Positions 8,777 to 17,539 of a stretch of DNA of 64,000 bases are shown piece by piece. Location: assembly GCF_026627425.1 (NCBI RefSeq), contig NZ_JAPNLH010000014.1:37600-101599 (forward strand). The letters are read 5' to 3'. The position numbers and the translations under genes were made by a program. Each line of letters opens with the position of its first letter. Positions within the stretch are counted from its first letter, which is position 1. Source of the stretch: Arthrobacter endolithicus. GTDB taxonomy: Bacteria > Actinomycetota > Actinomycetes > Actinomycetales > Micrococcaceae. The notes under the pieces are model-generated. The model was not told the DNA's origin, did not search any database, and saw nothing but the letters and a program-made list of their open reading frames with translations.

Positions 8777-9034
8777 GTCCCACCCAAAAACACCCCCACC
8801 GCTGCAATGCCGGACACCGATGCCGGCGCCAGTGATGTCGGCCGGGCGTACATATCCCTGTTGCGCCGCCGCCACTTGAGAGATTCGACAGACGCGGCGC
8901 CCGTGCCCGGGCAGGCGCCCATGGCCGGCCGCTCTGCCAGAGGCCAGGTGTCCATACCCGAGCCTGCGCTTAGGCAGCCGGAGATTATCGTCGGGCCGCT
9001 GCGGTGGGACCCACCCGCTAGGAGGTGCATTTAG

Positions 9035-9408
9035 ATGAGTGCATGGCGTCGCTACGACTCACCCTTGTTGCCGGCATTTCATGAACGCTTCGAGAAACGC
9101 TGGGGCAAAGGCACCGCCCCGTTCCTGGACCCGGAACTCCACGAACAACCCATGCCCCGGGCACAGTGGATCAACGCCGACACCGGCGCCGCGCTGGCCG
9201 TCGTCCCCGTATGGGCCGACGACGACGACACCCACCGCTCCTTCGCCGTGTTCTACCTCCCACCAGCCGGGGACATCTGGCTCCTACGCCCAGGTATTAC
9301 CGACTACATTGAAACCCGGCAAAGCGACCACATCACATGCGCAACGATGCCTTCAAAAAAGCCGTCGATCACGCCAAAGCCTTCATCTACGGCCCCGACG
9401 ACCACTAA
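9035..9408 (+). pseudogene. Hypothetical protein gene with a late frameshift
   Basis: An ATG at 9035 follows AGGAGGT. The first ~100 codons are well formed (HERFEKRWGKGTAPFLDPEL, then FAVFYLPPAGDIWLLRPG). Near 9337 the sensible reading jumps one frame: the initial frame decays into proline/threonine repeats, whereas the other frame gives MRNDAFKKAVDHAKAF and stops at TAA 9406-9408. I infer a single-base indel in a gene of about 124 codons. The family is unknown to me. Confidence 0.5.
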
Positions 9409-9414
9409 CCCCAA

Positions 9415-9630
9415 GGCAAGGGCGCCACGGCACCTTTCCTGAACCCGTCAGGACACTTAGACCCGGCGGAACAGGAAACCATGCGGCGCCTCCACCCCAT
9501 TTTTCGGGATCCCAGTCAAGGCGACGACCACTACCATCTTGTCAAAGGATCCATTGTCGAGATTTTCGGCCCGGCTGGTCGGAGCTTCGGCGATTGGAGC
9601 ACCCGTGCGATCAGCAGCGCTCCAGTCTGA
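9415..9630 (+). pseudogene. Remnant related to the preceding gene
   Basis: Beginning GKGATAPFLNP, which echoes GKGTAPFLDP in the gene just upstream, this frame reads to a TGA at 9628. It may be the tail of a duplicated neighbour that lost its start, or a short gene starting at ATG 9481 (49 codons, upstream AGGAAACC). No function is visible. Confidence 0.3.
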
Positions 9631-10374
9631 AGTCTGAACATCGCCACTGAAACCGTGTCGTCCTAGCGTGCTGGAGGTTTGATTCGCATGTTCTCGGCGG
9701 GTCAAGGTTATGGAAAATGCCGGGGTGCCGTTCCCGTCTGGTCGTCGAGGTTTGGGCGGTTCATTTCCAATGGACCGGAACGGTGACCGGGTGGTCACAA
9801 ATTGCCGAAACACGGAAGCTGGCGAAGCAATGCAGACGACTTCGGGTATTTCGTGGAAACGACTTCTGGGGATGACATTTAGGGGATTCAACGGCACGAT
9901 TAGCGGGCCAGTGTCACCACTTCGAAACCGGTCGCGTGTGCAAGACAGTCAGCGGGTTGACAGTACTGCCCCTCCCTGATCGCCCAATAATTGTTTCCTG
10001 ACTGATCCTCAGATGCCCTATCTCTTTTCCTACCTCCGGTTACTTGTAACCACTGCGATGTGAGCTGCTGTGGATCCTTGGTCATTGCGATAGACGGCCC
10101 TGTGTCCGGCATCAAGCGCATCGTTTCCACAAGTCAGGATTGGTCAAAGTCAACACTCATGCTGGCAACATAGCCCTGGCCGCCGTCCAAGGCCGCACTG
10201 CGCGCCAACGATCCTTCGCAATTCTCATGTTCCCCTCCAACCGGTGGGAGCATTCAGGCTCCATGTGCTGGTGGTCACAACCTGGACAGTTCTTGCGCGT
10301 CTGAGTCGCTATCCATATCATTAAAAAACTTTCGTTAGACGGAAGATAAAGTTCACCCTATGAAAGAGGAACTA
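9631..10374. other. Intergenic region, no gene supported
   Basis: About 740 bases with short frames on both strands but no consistent codon phase, start site or recognisable family. It sits between degraded genes and the BMP lipoprotein gene and probably includes the promoter of the latter. Confidence 0.4.
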
Positions 10375-11409
10375 ATGCAGCGTCGCATTATCCTGAAAGC
10401 CACTTTGGCGATTGCCGGTCTGGGTCTCACGGCCTGCAGCACGGCCCCCACAAATGAACCCTCGAAGGCCAGTCCGTCAGCGGGCCCGGTGAAGGTCGGC
10501 CTGCTGCTAGCTGGCAGCTCAACCGACAAGGGTTTCATGCAGTCCGGCTTCGACGGCCTCAAACGGGCTGAAAAAGAACTCGGCATTACATTGACTGTCC
10601 TTGAAGGCATCAAACCGGAGCAAACGGACCTCGAGGCGGGCCTTCGCAAACTTGCCGAGACATCACCGGGCCTCATCGTCGCCCACGGCGGCCAAAACGC
10701 GAAAGCAGCCACGAAGGTGGCGGGGGAATTCCCCAAGATCATGTTCGTCGTCACACAGTCCGATGTCGTCGGTCCCAACCTCTCCAGCTACGAAGTCCTC
10801 CAGGAAGAATCCGCCTGGCTGGCCGGAGCAGCCGCCGGCCTCCTGACGAAAACGAACACTGTGGGCCACATGTCCGGCATCCGAGTAACGCCAGGACTCA
10901 AAGGACGGGCCGCATACGTGAACGGCGTGGCCCACACCAATCCGCAGGCCAAAGTCCTGACCAACTTCTCCGGCAACCAAGACGATGTAGAGCTCTCTCG
11001 CAAGGTTGCTGCCGCGGAAATCAGCGCGGGAGCCGACTACATCTTCACCATGCTCAACGCAGGCAGACCCGGCGTGGCCCAGGCTATTGAAGCATCAGGT
11101 GGCAAGACCCGCGAATTTGGCAACGTCCGGGACTTCACCCAAGACGATCCTAAAATCTTCGTTGGTTCAGCGGTAGCCGATTCGGGTGCGGCAGCCTTCG
11201 CCGCGGTTAAGGATTTCGTCGAGGGAGACTTCAAGGCTGGTACTACCCATCTTATTGGGCTGGAGGACCCCGAAGCCGTCCGTCTGACGCTGGCCGACTA
11301 CGTACCCGAGGATGTACGCGACAAGATCAAGCAGTTCACCAGCGATATCGTGGCAAAGAAAATCACCGTAAGCGTAGAGTATTCAGGCCCGGAATTTCCC
11401 ACCCCGTGA
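10375..11409 (+). CDS. BMP-family substrate-binding lipoprotein of an ABC transporter
   Basis: The N-terminus has a short charged stretch, a hydrophobic helix and the lipobox LTAC near residues 17-20, so the protein should be lipid-anchored outside the membrane. The body has the basic-membrane-protein (BMP/PnrA) periplasmic-binding pattern: KVGLLLAGSSTDKGFMQSG, then VAHGGQNAKAA and GHMSGIR. Family members bind nucleosides or related purine-like compounds. I chose ATG 10375, which has GAGGAA five bases upstream, over ATG 10360, which has none. No permease or ATPase gene is adjacent, so it must use components encoded elsewhere. It lies between two clusters with amide-ring hydrolases, so uptake of their substrate is possible but unproven. 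Confidence 0.8.
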   Translation: MQRRIILKATLAIAGLGLTACSTAPTNEPSKASPSAGPVKVGLLLAGSSTDKGFMQSGFDGLKRAEKELGITLTVLEGIKPEQTDLEAGLRKLAETSPGLIVAHGGQNAKAATKVAGEFPKIMFVVTQSDVVGPNLSSYEVLQEESAWLAGAAAGLLTKTNTVGHMSGIRVTPGLKGRAAYVNGVAHTNPQAKVLTNFSGNQDDVELSRKVAAAEISAGADYIFTMLNAGRPGVAQAIEASGGKTREFGNVRDFTQDDPKIFVGSAVADSGAAAFAAVKDFVEGDFKAGTTHLIGLEDPEAVRLTLADYVPEDVRDKIKQFTSDIVAKKITVSVEYSGPEFPTP

Positions 11410-11471
11410 CGTGACCCTCCCAAGCTGAGCTGAGATGCCGCGCGGACTCAGGGGATGATAGAGCGAGGTCC

Positions 11472-11491
11472 TGTCAAAGGAACCTTTGACA
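11472..11491. repeat. Perfect inverted repeat upstream of the recombinase
   Basis: TGTCAAAGG and CCTTTGACA pair exactly around AA. A second imperfect dyad (CTGAT...ATCAG) lies at about 11595-11613. Paired dyads just before a serine recombinase gene could be its recombination sub-sites, or the first could be a terminator for the BMP gene. Confidence 0.4.
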
Positions 11492-11653
11492 AGACAACTA
11501 CCAGCCACTCCCCTGCACCGACAGCTCCCAATGTAGATCGCCGAATATTCGCAGTTTGCGTCAACTCCGAAAAGTCTCAGCAATGTGTCTCATTCTGATA
11601 TTCTCAACATCAGAGGAAATTATCCTTTGATGGGAAACAACAGGAAGAGATCC

Positions 11654-12235
11654 ATGACGCGCCTTGGATACGCCCGAGTGAGCACCGCAGACCAGGACAC
11701 CGAGATGCAAATCCGGGAATTGGAAGCTGCCGGTTGTGAACGGATCTACCGCGACCACGGAATCAGTGGAACCAAAACAAGCCGCCCCGAACTGGACAAG
11801 ATGCTGGACCGCCTCAGCCAAGGCGATGAAGTCATTGTCTGGAAGCTGGACCGCCTCGGACGCCACACCCGCCACCTGCTCGAACTCCTCGACGACTTCA
11901 AGGCAGACGGCATCAAGTTCCGCTCCCTGCGCGACGGTATCGCTACGGACCCCGCCAGTGAACTGGGCGGGGCCATGGCCCAAGCCATGGTCACCATCAT
12001 CTCCGCCTTCGCCCAGCTCGAACGCGATCAGCTCTCCGAACGCACCAAAGCCGGCATGGCTGTCGCCGCCTCCCACGGCCGCAAGGCAGGCCGGCGGGAA
12101 GTCACCGCCGCCCACGCGAACGTCAAACGAGCCCGGGACTTGAAAACCCAAGGCCTGAAACCAGCCGATATCGGAAAAATCATCGGGGCAAGCCGGGCCA
12201 CCATCTACCGCTACCTCAGTATGGAATCCGGCTAA
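11654..12235 (+). CDS. Serine recombinase (resolvase/invertase family)
   Basis: The 193-residue product has LGYARVSTADQDTEMQ at the N-terminus with the catalytic serine in ARVST, the block GDEVIVWKLDRLGRH, the alpha-E region ending QLERDQLSERT, and a C-terminal helix-turn-helix (LKPADIGKIIGASRATIYRYL). Length and order fit Tn3-type resolvases and invertases. The start at 11654 has AGGAAGAG upstream; longer starts have no ribosome site. No transposase accompanies it, so it is probably a leftover of an element or a plasmid dimer resolution gene. Confidence 0.88.
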   Translation: MTRLGYARVSTADQDTEMQIRELEAAGCERIYRDHGISGTKTSRPELDKMLDRLSQGDEVIVWKLDRLGRHTRHLLELLDDFKADGIKFRSLRDGIATDPASELGGAMAQAMVTIISAFAQLERDQLSERTKAGMAVAASHGRKAGRREVTAAHANVKRARDLKTQGLKPADIGKIIGASRATIYRYLSMESG

Positions 12236-12330
12236 CGACAGCAAAGCCTGGATTTACCGGACCAGGAACACCTCAAGGTAAATGAAAGTGCCGGGAGATC
12301 CCATTTTAAGCTTCCACCCAGCTCGGGTTG

Positions 12331-13812
12331 TTAGCTGAGTCGTTCGAGCTCTCTGGCGACTGCCAGGACTTCGTGGTCGTGGAAGCGGCGACCGATTACT
12401 TGGATGCCGATTGGCATTCCGTTTTCGCCATGGCCTATGGGGATGACGGCGCTGGGCAGGGCGAGGATGCTTATCGCCCGGCAACTGGATCCGAGTTGGG
12501 ACCACGGCACGACTGCCCCGTCGAACTGCTCGGAGGTTGTACCGATGAGTGGGGCGGTGACGCTGGCGACGGGCAGCAGGAGGATGGGATGGTCGTTGAG
12601 GAAGGTACTTACTGCCGTGTAGACCGCGTCCCTGCGGGCGGTAGCGGCGAGTAGATGGGTGAGGGCATCGCTGGCGCTTTGGTTCGTTAGGGTTGCTTCG
12701 ACCGAGTCGAGGTACGCGAGGATCCCTGGCGTTACCGCGATATCGGCTTGTTCGGCCTGTGCCTGGTGGATGGCTTTCGCTACCTCTGGCAGGCCTTCAG
12801 CATCGCGGAGCTCAAGGAAGAGTCCTGCTGCCTCATTGAGTCGGGGAGGGCGTTGCTCACGGACGGATGCGACGCTTGGAGTGAGTTTTCCGGCGGCAGC
12901 GGAGAGGGCCGCGACGACGTCGCTGCGGATCGGGACTGTGCCTTCGCCTGCACACCAAGCCACCGACAGCGTTGAGATGTCTATGGTCTTTGAGGACGGG
13001 ACGGTGACGGGGGCGGTTTGAGCATCAAGGCCGTCGGGGCCGGCCATGATGCGGACGAGCAGTTCGAGGTCATCGACTGACCGGGTGATCGGTCCTGCAG
13101 TCATGTAGCGATGAAGGACGGACGACGAATTTGGTGGTGCGATCGGCGCCGTCGTGTCGTAGGGCAGGATGCCCGTGCCGGGGAGCAGTCCGATCGTGGG
13201 GCGCATGCTTAGTGTTCCGGTGCAGTGTGCGGGCCAGCGGACAGACCCGCCGAAATCGGTTCCGATGCCAAAGGCGCTGAGCCCGGCGGCGACGGCAACG
13301 GCGTCACCGCCGCTGGAACCCCCTGGTGTCCGCGTCGTGTCGAGGGGGTTTCGGGAGTCTCCGAAGAGCAGGTTTCCGGCATGTGTGTCGACGGCGAATT
13401 CTGAGCAGTTTGCTTTACCCAGAAAGATGGCCCCTGCGGCCAGGATCCGGGCGATGACGGTCGCTGTTGCCTCTGGAATGTAGTCCTTGAGGACCATTGA
13501 CCCGGCGGTGGTCGGGTAGCCGACCACCGCGAGGGTGTCTTTGACGGTGAAGGGTACGCCGTGAAGTGGGCCCAGGACCTCTCCGCGGGCTTGGGCCTCG
13601 TCGGCGGCAGCAGCCCGGGCGAGGGCTTCACTGCGAAGCCTCGCCGGACCAGGGGAAACTATCGCCCCCAGGAGGTGGTTGTAGCGCTCAATTCTTTCAA
13701 GATAAGCCGTGACTGCCTGCACCGCGGTGACTTGTCGGTCGCGGATGGCAGCAGCTAGGGTGCCGGCGTCCATGGTGTGGATCGGCGTTGGCTCTGTAGT
13801 GATCTCGGGCAT
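12331..13812 (-). CDS. Amidase (amidase signature family)
   Basis: The 493-residue enzyme has all parts of the amidase-signature active site: the catalytic Lys in PFTVKDTL, the glycine/serine loop TPGGSSGGDA with the cis-Ser, and the nucleophile Ser in TDFGGSVRWPA. It hydrolyses a C-N amide bond. The ATG at 13812 is preceded by AAGGAAG. It is followed by a gap of about 100 bases to the MFS transporter gene on the same strand, and the two probably form one transcript read away from the hydantoinase operon. The cluster suggests that an imported cyclic amide is opened by the hydantoinase and the linear product cut by this amidase; the substrate is not known. Confidence 0.88.
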   Translation of the reverse strand: MPEITTEPTPIHTMDAGTLAAAIRDRQVTAVQAVTAYLERIERYNHLLGAIVSPGPARLRSEALARAAAADEAQARGEVLGPLHGVPFTVKDTLAVVGYPTTAGSMVLKDYIPEATATVIARILAAGAIFLGKANCSEFAVDTHAGNLLFGDSRNPLDTTRTPGGSSGGDAVAVAAGLSAFGIGTDFGGSVRWPAHCTGTLSMRPTIGLLPGTGILPYDTTAPIAPPNSSSVLHRYMTAGPITRSVDDLELLVRIMAGPDGLDAQTAPVTVPSSKTIDISTLSVAWCAGEGTVPIRSDVVAALSAAAGKLTPSVASVREQRPPRLNEAAGLFLELRDAEGLPEVAKAIHQAQAEQADIAVTPGILAYLDSVEATLTNQSASDALTHLLAATARRDAVYTAVSTFLNDHPILLLPVASVTAPLIGTTSEQFDGAVVPWSQLGSSCRAISILALPSAVIPIGHGENGMPIGIQVIGRRFHDHEVLAVARELERLS

Positions 13813-13910
13813 GGTCTTCCTTGTAATACGGGGTTCACAGCGTGGTGGCATTCCGGCGGCTCTGGGCATCCTGGTGGTCCGGACGCCCAGAGCCGCCGAC
13901 GGGTGGAGCT

Positions 13911-15377
13911 TTAGGGGGTGGTGGTCGTCGTTGGTGCGACTTCAAGGTTTTCGACCTTGTTGTCGAGTTCGGAGATCTGCTCCAGGGACTTGCCCAGGGT
14001 TTCCGGACCGAACCTTACGGCGGCAGCTGCGATGAGGTACATGGCTACGACGAGACCGAAGATGCCGACTGCGCCGAAGGACTCAAGGACTTTTCCGGCG
14101 AAGGGAGGGATGATCGAGCCGGCTGCGGAGGCAATGAACACTGATGCGCCGACGCCGAAGGCCCGGACACGGGTGGGGTACATTTCAGGGGCCCACACCC
14201 AGACGAGCGTGTTCAACACCATGGACATGAGTTGGAAGAGTGAGCCAAAGAGAAGGACCAGCCCTAGGTTCGGGGACATGACGAACCCGATGGCGGTCAC
14301 GACGGCCGCGAGGCAGCCGTACGTGAGGACGATCTTGCGCCGCCATTTGTGGGCACCGAAAGCACCAAGGATGGAACCGATCAGCCCGCCGAGGTTAATG
14401 ATCAGGGTGAAGCTGAGGCTGGTTGCCACCGCGTAGCCCTCGTTGACGAGAATCGAGGGCATGAAGATGGTGATGGTGTCTTGTGCACCGAAGGCCATGA
14501 AGGACACGATCCACAGCACCGCGGTCCGACGACGGAGGACTCCACGGAAGATGTCCAGGAGCCGAACCGATTCTTGGGGAGTCTTGAACCCCTCGGGCGT
14601 TTTCACGTATTCGTTGACGGGTCCGCCGTCATTGCGTAGCCGGCCACGCGAGAACAGGCTAAGAACGGTGTTCGCTTCCTTCACGCGGCCGCGGGTGAGG
14701 AGGTATCGCGGGCTTTCCGGCATGAAACGCCGGTAAACGAAGACCAGGAGTGCGGGTGCGGCCAGGACTCCCAGCAGCCAGCGCCAGCTGAGGTCCTCGC
14801 CACCGAACAGGTGTCCTCCGGGAACGAGGATCGCCCAGGAGAGGGCGCTGGAGAGGAAGATCCCGAGACCGCCGCCAGCAACCTGGACGATCGCGGTGCA
14901 CGCCCCGCGCAGCTTCGTCGGAACCATTTCCGAGACAATAGTGATGCCGGTGTTCAGCTCGCCGCCGAGCCCGACTCCGACGATGATGCGCCCGATGATC
15001 AGGACGGTGTAGTCGGGGGCAAAGGCACAGACAAGGGCCCCTAAGGTGTAGAGAGCCAAGTTGTACAGATAGGTGACCTTGCGGCCCAGGACGTCTCCGG
15101 CGACGCCGGCCAAAAGGCATCCGACGGCAACCCCGCCGAATGTCGCGGTGCTTAACAGGCCCACCTGGAAGTCCTGCAGGGCCCAGACCCGCTTGATCGC
15201 GGGGGCGGCGTAGCCAATGTTGAACTGTTCGATTGCATCAAAGATGGTGCCAATGGCGACGAGCAGGATGATGATCTTCTGGGCCCGACCGAGGCCAATG
15301 GTGTCCAGGGCGGAGGCTAATTGAGAATGTTGGCGCTGCGATGTCGCAGCTTCTTGGGGCGTGAGCTGAGGGCTCAA
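13911..15377 (-). CDS. MFS transporter, sugar/organic-acid porter type
   Basis: The 488-residue protein has 12 likely membrane helices. Motif GDVLGRK follows helix 2, PESPRYLL stands in the central loop, and PTRVRAFGVG is the second-half repeat motif. These place it in the SP/aromatic-acid proton symporter branch rather than among drug exporters. The start is a TTG at 15377 with AGGGAGAA about six bases upstream. It precedes the amidase gene and faces the GntR operon across a region with three matching palindromes, so it is probably the import system of the catabolic cluster and under GntR control. The substrate is unknown. Confidence 0.85.
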   Translation of the reverse strand: MSPQLTPQEAATSQRQHSQLASALDTIGLGRAQKIIILLVAIGTIFDAIEQFNIGYAAPAIKRVWALQDFQVGLLSTATFGGVAVGCLLAGVAGDVLGRKVTYLYNLALYTLGALVCAFAPDYTVLIIGRIIVGVGLGGELNTGITIVSEMVPTKLRGACTAIVQVAGGGLGIFLSSALSWAILVPGGHLFGGEDLSWRWLLGVLAAPALLVFVYRRFMPESPRYLLTRGRVKEANTVLSLFSRGRLRNDGGPVNEYVKTPEGFKTPQESVRLLDIFRGVLRRRTAVLWIVSFMAFGAQDTITIFMPSILVNEGYAVATSLSFTLIINLGGLIGSILGAFGAHKWRRKIVLTYGCLAAVVTAIGFVMSPNLGLVLLFGSLFQLMSMVLNTLVWVWAPEMYPTRVRAFGVGASVFIASAAGSIIPPFAGKVLESFGAVGIFGLVVAMYLIAAAAVRFGPETLGKSLEQISELDNKVENLEVAPTTTTTP

Positions 15378-15530
15378 GGGATTCTCCCTTCAGGGGCAGG
15401 CACTTCACGTGCCTGCAGGCATGGGGTGACCGGTCGGGGGTACACGATGCGTCTTGGTGCCGTAACGGTCTGGAGATGTTGAGGTTTGCTCTCAGGATAG
15501 AGACGGTGGTCCGCACCCTAAAGCTCAATA

Positions 15531-15763
15531 CTGGGATCCCAACTTGGGATCCCAGTGATGAGCCTAAATGTGATAGGCAACACGCGTCAAGGGTTTTGGG
15601 GTGGCAAATTCGCCCGACAGTCAACGCACTCCATTTCACCCGTCCCACTTCCCCGGCCGGGCAGCCGGGCCTTCTGGCGATAAAGGACGACAGTTCCAGT
15701 TGAAGTCGCCTGACCTCTTGACGGTTGGATGCTGCGGCACCTAACGTGGCCTTGGGATCCCAA
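15531..15763. promoter_or_regulatory. Three GGGATCCC-centred palindromes, probable GntR operators
   Basis: Sites at 15531-15542, 15544-15555 and 15752-15763 share the core TGGGATCCCA. The first two together form an 11-base inverted repeat around AACTT (15530-15556). They lie between the divergent MFS gene and the GntR gene. FCD-type GntR proteins bind short palindromes of this form. The remaining sequence from 15378 to 16040 shows no gene. Confidence 0.6.
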
Positions 15764-16040
15764 TTAGTTTCACGTTTAGGCTTTGGACCCACCCCTGTCC
15801 GGAGCGTCGTGAAGAGCGTGCAGTTCGTCTTTCAAGGGCGTACTCCAGCCTCACCTGCCGCTGCTTAGTCCTACGGAATCGATAGTTTGGACGTTGAAGT
15901 GTCGGTGGATGCTGCGGTTTCACAAGGTGAGGCAGGTCGATTGGCTTGGCCGTTTCTCATGTAGTCCCATAGATGTTCTCGTTGAGCCTTGGTTAGACAC
16001 CATCAGCTGCGTCCGTGCAGCTTGAGCAAAGGAGCAAGAA

Positions 16041-16688
16041 GTGGCGCAACCGTTACCAGAACCACAGAGGGGTCGGCCACTGCGTGAGGAGATTCGCGAT
16101 ACCCTGCGAACGCGAGTCTTTGAGGGCCATTACGCCGTCGGGACGAGGTTGGTTGAGCGGGATCTTGCGGCGGAGTTCAATGTTTCCCGACTGCCTATCC
16201 GCGAAGCGCTACGCATGCTCCAGCAAGAGGGCGTGCTGGCCGAGCGGGCTACCCGGGGATCCGTCGTCGCCGGGCTGAGCGAGCGGGAGGTCGAGGACCT
16301 CTTTGACGTTCGTGCCTCACTTGAGGTTTTGGCCTGCCGGCGTGCGACCGAGAGGGCAACCCCGGAAGACATAGCAACACTTGAGTCGATCTTGGACAGG
16401 GCCTCAGACGCCCTCGCCAGGGGAAGCATCAATGAGGCACACCGCGCCAACAGCGAATTTCACGACGAGGTCACACGGATTGCAGACAACGGCTTCCTGA
16501 AGGCCGCCTTGGAACCGCTGCAGGGCCGCATGCACTGGCTCTTCCGGCATGTCACCGACCTGTCCGAGCTCATCCAGGAACACCGTGAACTCCTCGCCGC
16601 GATTGCAAGCGGGGATCCCGAGCGGGGCGCGGAACAATCAGTCCATCACATTGATAAGTACAAGGACCAATACCCGCACACCATTTAG
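16041..16688 (+). CDS. GntR-family regulator, FadR/FCD subfamily
   Basis: The 215-residue protein has an N-terminal winged helix (PLREEIRDTLRTRVFEG, then RDLAAEFNVSRLPIREALRML) and a C-terminal FCD ligand domain. The FCD domain retains the metal-binding residues: Asp in DVRASLE, His in EFHDEV, His in IQEHREL and His in SVHHI. Such proteins usually repress a catabolic operon until a carboxylate ligand binds. GTG at 16041 follows AAAGGAG. It is the first gene of a run with the racemase-like, hydantoinase and decarboxylase-like genes, and the GGGATCCC palindromes upstream are its probable sites. Confidence 0.88.
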   Translation: MAQPLPEPQRGRPLREEIRDTLRTRVFEGHYAVGTRLVERDLAAEFNVSRLPIREALRMLQQEGVLAERATRGSVVAGLSEREVEDLFDVRASLEVLACRRATERATPEDIATLESILDRASDALARGSINEAHRANSEFHDEVTRIADNGFLKAALEPLQGRMHWLFRHVTDLSELIQEHRELLAAIASGDPERGAEQSVHHIDKYKDQYPHTI

Positions 16689-16744
16689 GTAGGGGCCTCC
16701 CAGGACCCATGCCATCACTGCGGTCAAGAGACAGGGAACCATCC

Positions 16745-17539
16745 ATGAAACTTCTAGTGGTCAATCCAAACATTAGCCACGACGTTACGGAACTCATCCG
16801 TGACGAGGCAGAGCGCTCGGCAGGCCCAAGCACTGAACTGGTCGTGGGCACTGCCGGATACGGGGTCGAGTACATCGAGACCCGCTTTGAGTCACTCATC
16901 GCCGCAGGGGCGGTGGCCGAGCTCATTGCCGAACACCGCGGTACAGTCGACGGTGTCCTCGTCGCGGCGTTCGGGGATCCCGGTTTGCCTGCTCTTAAGG
17001 AACTCGTGAACGTCCCTGTCATTGGTATTACCGAGGCGGCCCTGTGTGCTGCGGCCCTGCAAGGCCAGCGGATTTCGATCATCGCGATTTCGGACCGCAT
17101 CACGGCCTGGTATCGCGATTGCGTAGAACAGTTCGGCTTCGGCCAGCGGCTGGCCTCGATCCGCTCTATCAAACAGGCCCTTGGCAGCATCGGCGCGGTT
17201 CAGGACGACTTCCGTTCCACCTTGGTGGATCTTGCCCGTCTCGCTGTCGCTGAGGACGGCGCCGACGTGGTCATCCTTGCCGGCGCTCCCCTGGCGGGAC
17301 TAGCCCGCAGCGTAGCCTCCGACATCCCGGTCCCCGTCGTTGACGGAATAGGAGCAGGCATCCGCCTGGCAGAGGCCGTCATCGGACTCCGTTCCGGGCC
17401 ACATCGTGCCGGTTCGTTTGCACCCCCACCACCCAAGCGCAGGGGCGGGCTCTCACCGGCCATGGACGCCGCGCTCGAGGCCGCCCAAAACTCCTCGCCA
17501 ACCACAACGTCCACCCGCATCGAAGGGGTTGTTCTCTGA
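16745..17539 (+). CDS. Asp/Glu/hydantoin racemase-fold protein lacking both catalytic cysteines
   Basis: The fold is that of hydantoin racemase: KLLVVNPNIS at the start, FGDPGL near residue 76, PVIGITEAAL near 91 and DGIGAGIRLAEA near the end. In true hydantoin racemases a Cys precedes FGDPGL (normally ACFGDPGL) and a second Cys stands in an LGC block. Here the positions are Ala75 and about Gly180 (LAGAPLAG). A two-base cysteine mechanism is therefore not possible, and the protein may be a lyase, isomerase or binding protein. I start at ATG 16745 with AGGGAA upstream. Its stop overlaps the hydantoinase ATG (TGATG), showing translational coupling. Confidence 0.75.
   Translation: MKLLVVNPNISHDVTELIRDEAERSAGPSTELVVGTAGYGVEYIETRFESLIAAGAVAELIAEHRGTVDGVLVAAFGDPGLPALKELVNVPVIGITEAALCAAALQGQRISIIAISDRITAWYRDCVEQFGFGQRLASIRSIKQALGSIGAVQDDFRSTLVDLARLAVAEDGADVVILAGAPLAGLARSVASDIPVPVVDGIGAGIRLAEAVIGLRSGPHRAGSFAPPPPKRRGGLSPAMDAALEAAQNSSPTTTSTRIEGVVL

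Noticed and set aside
8807..9034. 75-codon plus-strand frame before the 9035 gene
   Set aside because: No ribosome site, no recognisable product, and it overlaps the region holding the terminator-like repeat and the next gene's leader.
9900..9965. Possible tRNA-like fold
   Set aside because: A TTCGAA loop-like stretch is present, but no acceptor stem, anticodon arm or discriminator could be built.
11561..12244. Long minus-strand frame opposite the serine recombinase
   Set aside because: It is an exact antisense shadow of a clear recombinase gene, with no start site or known motif.
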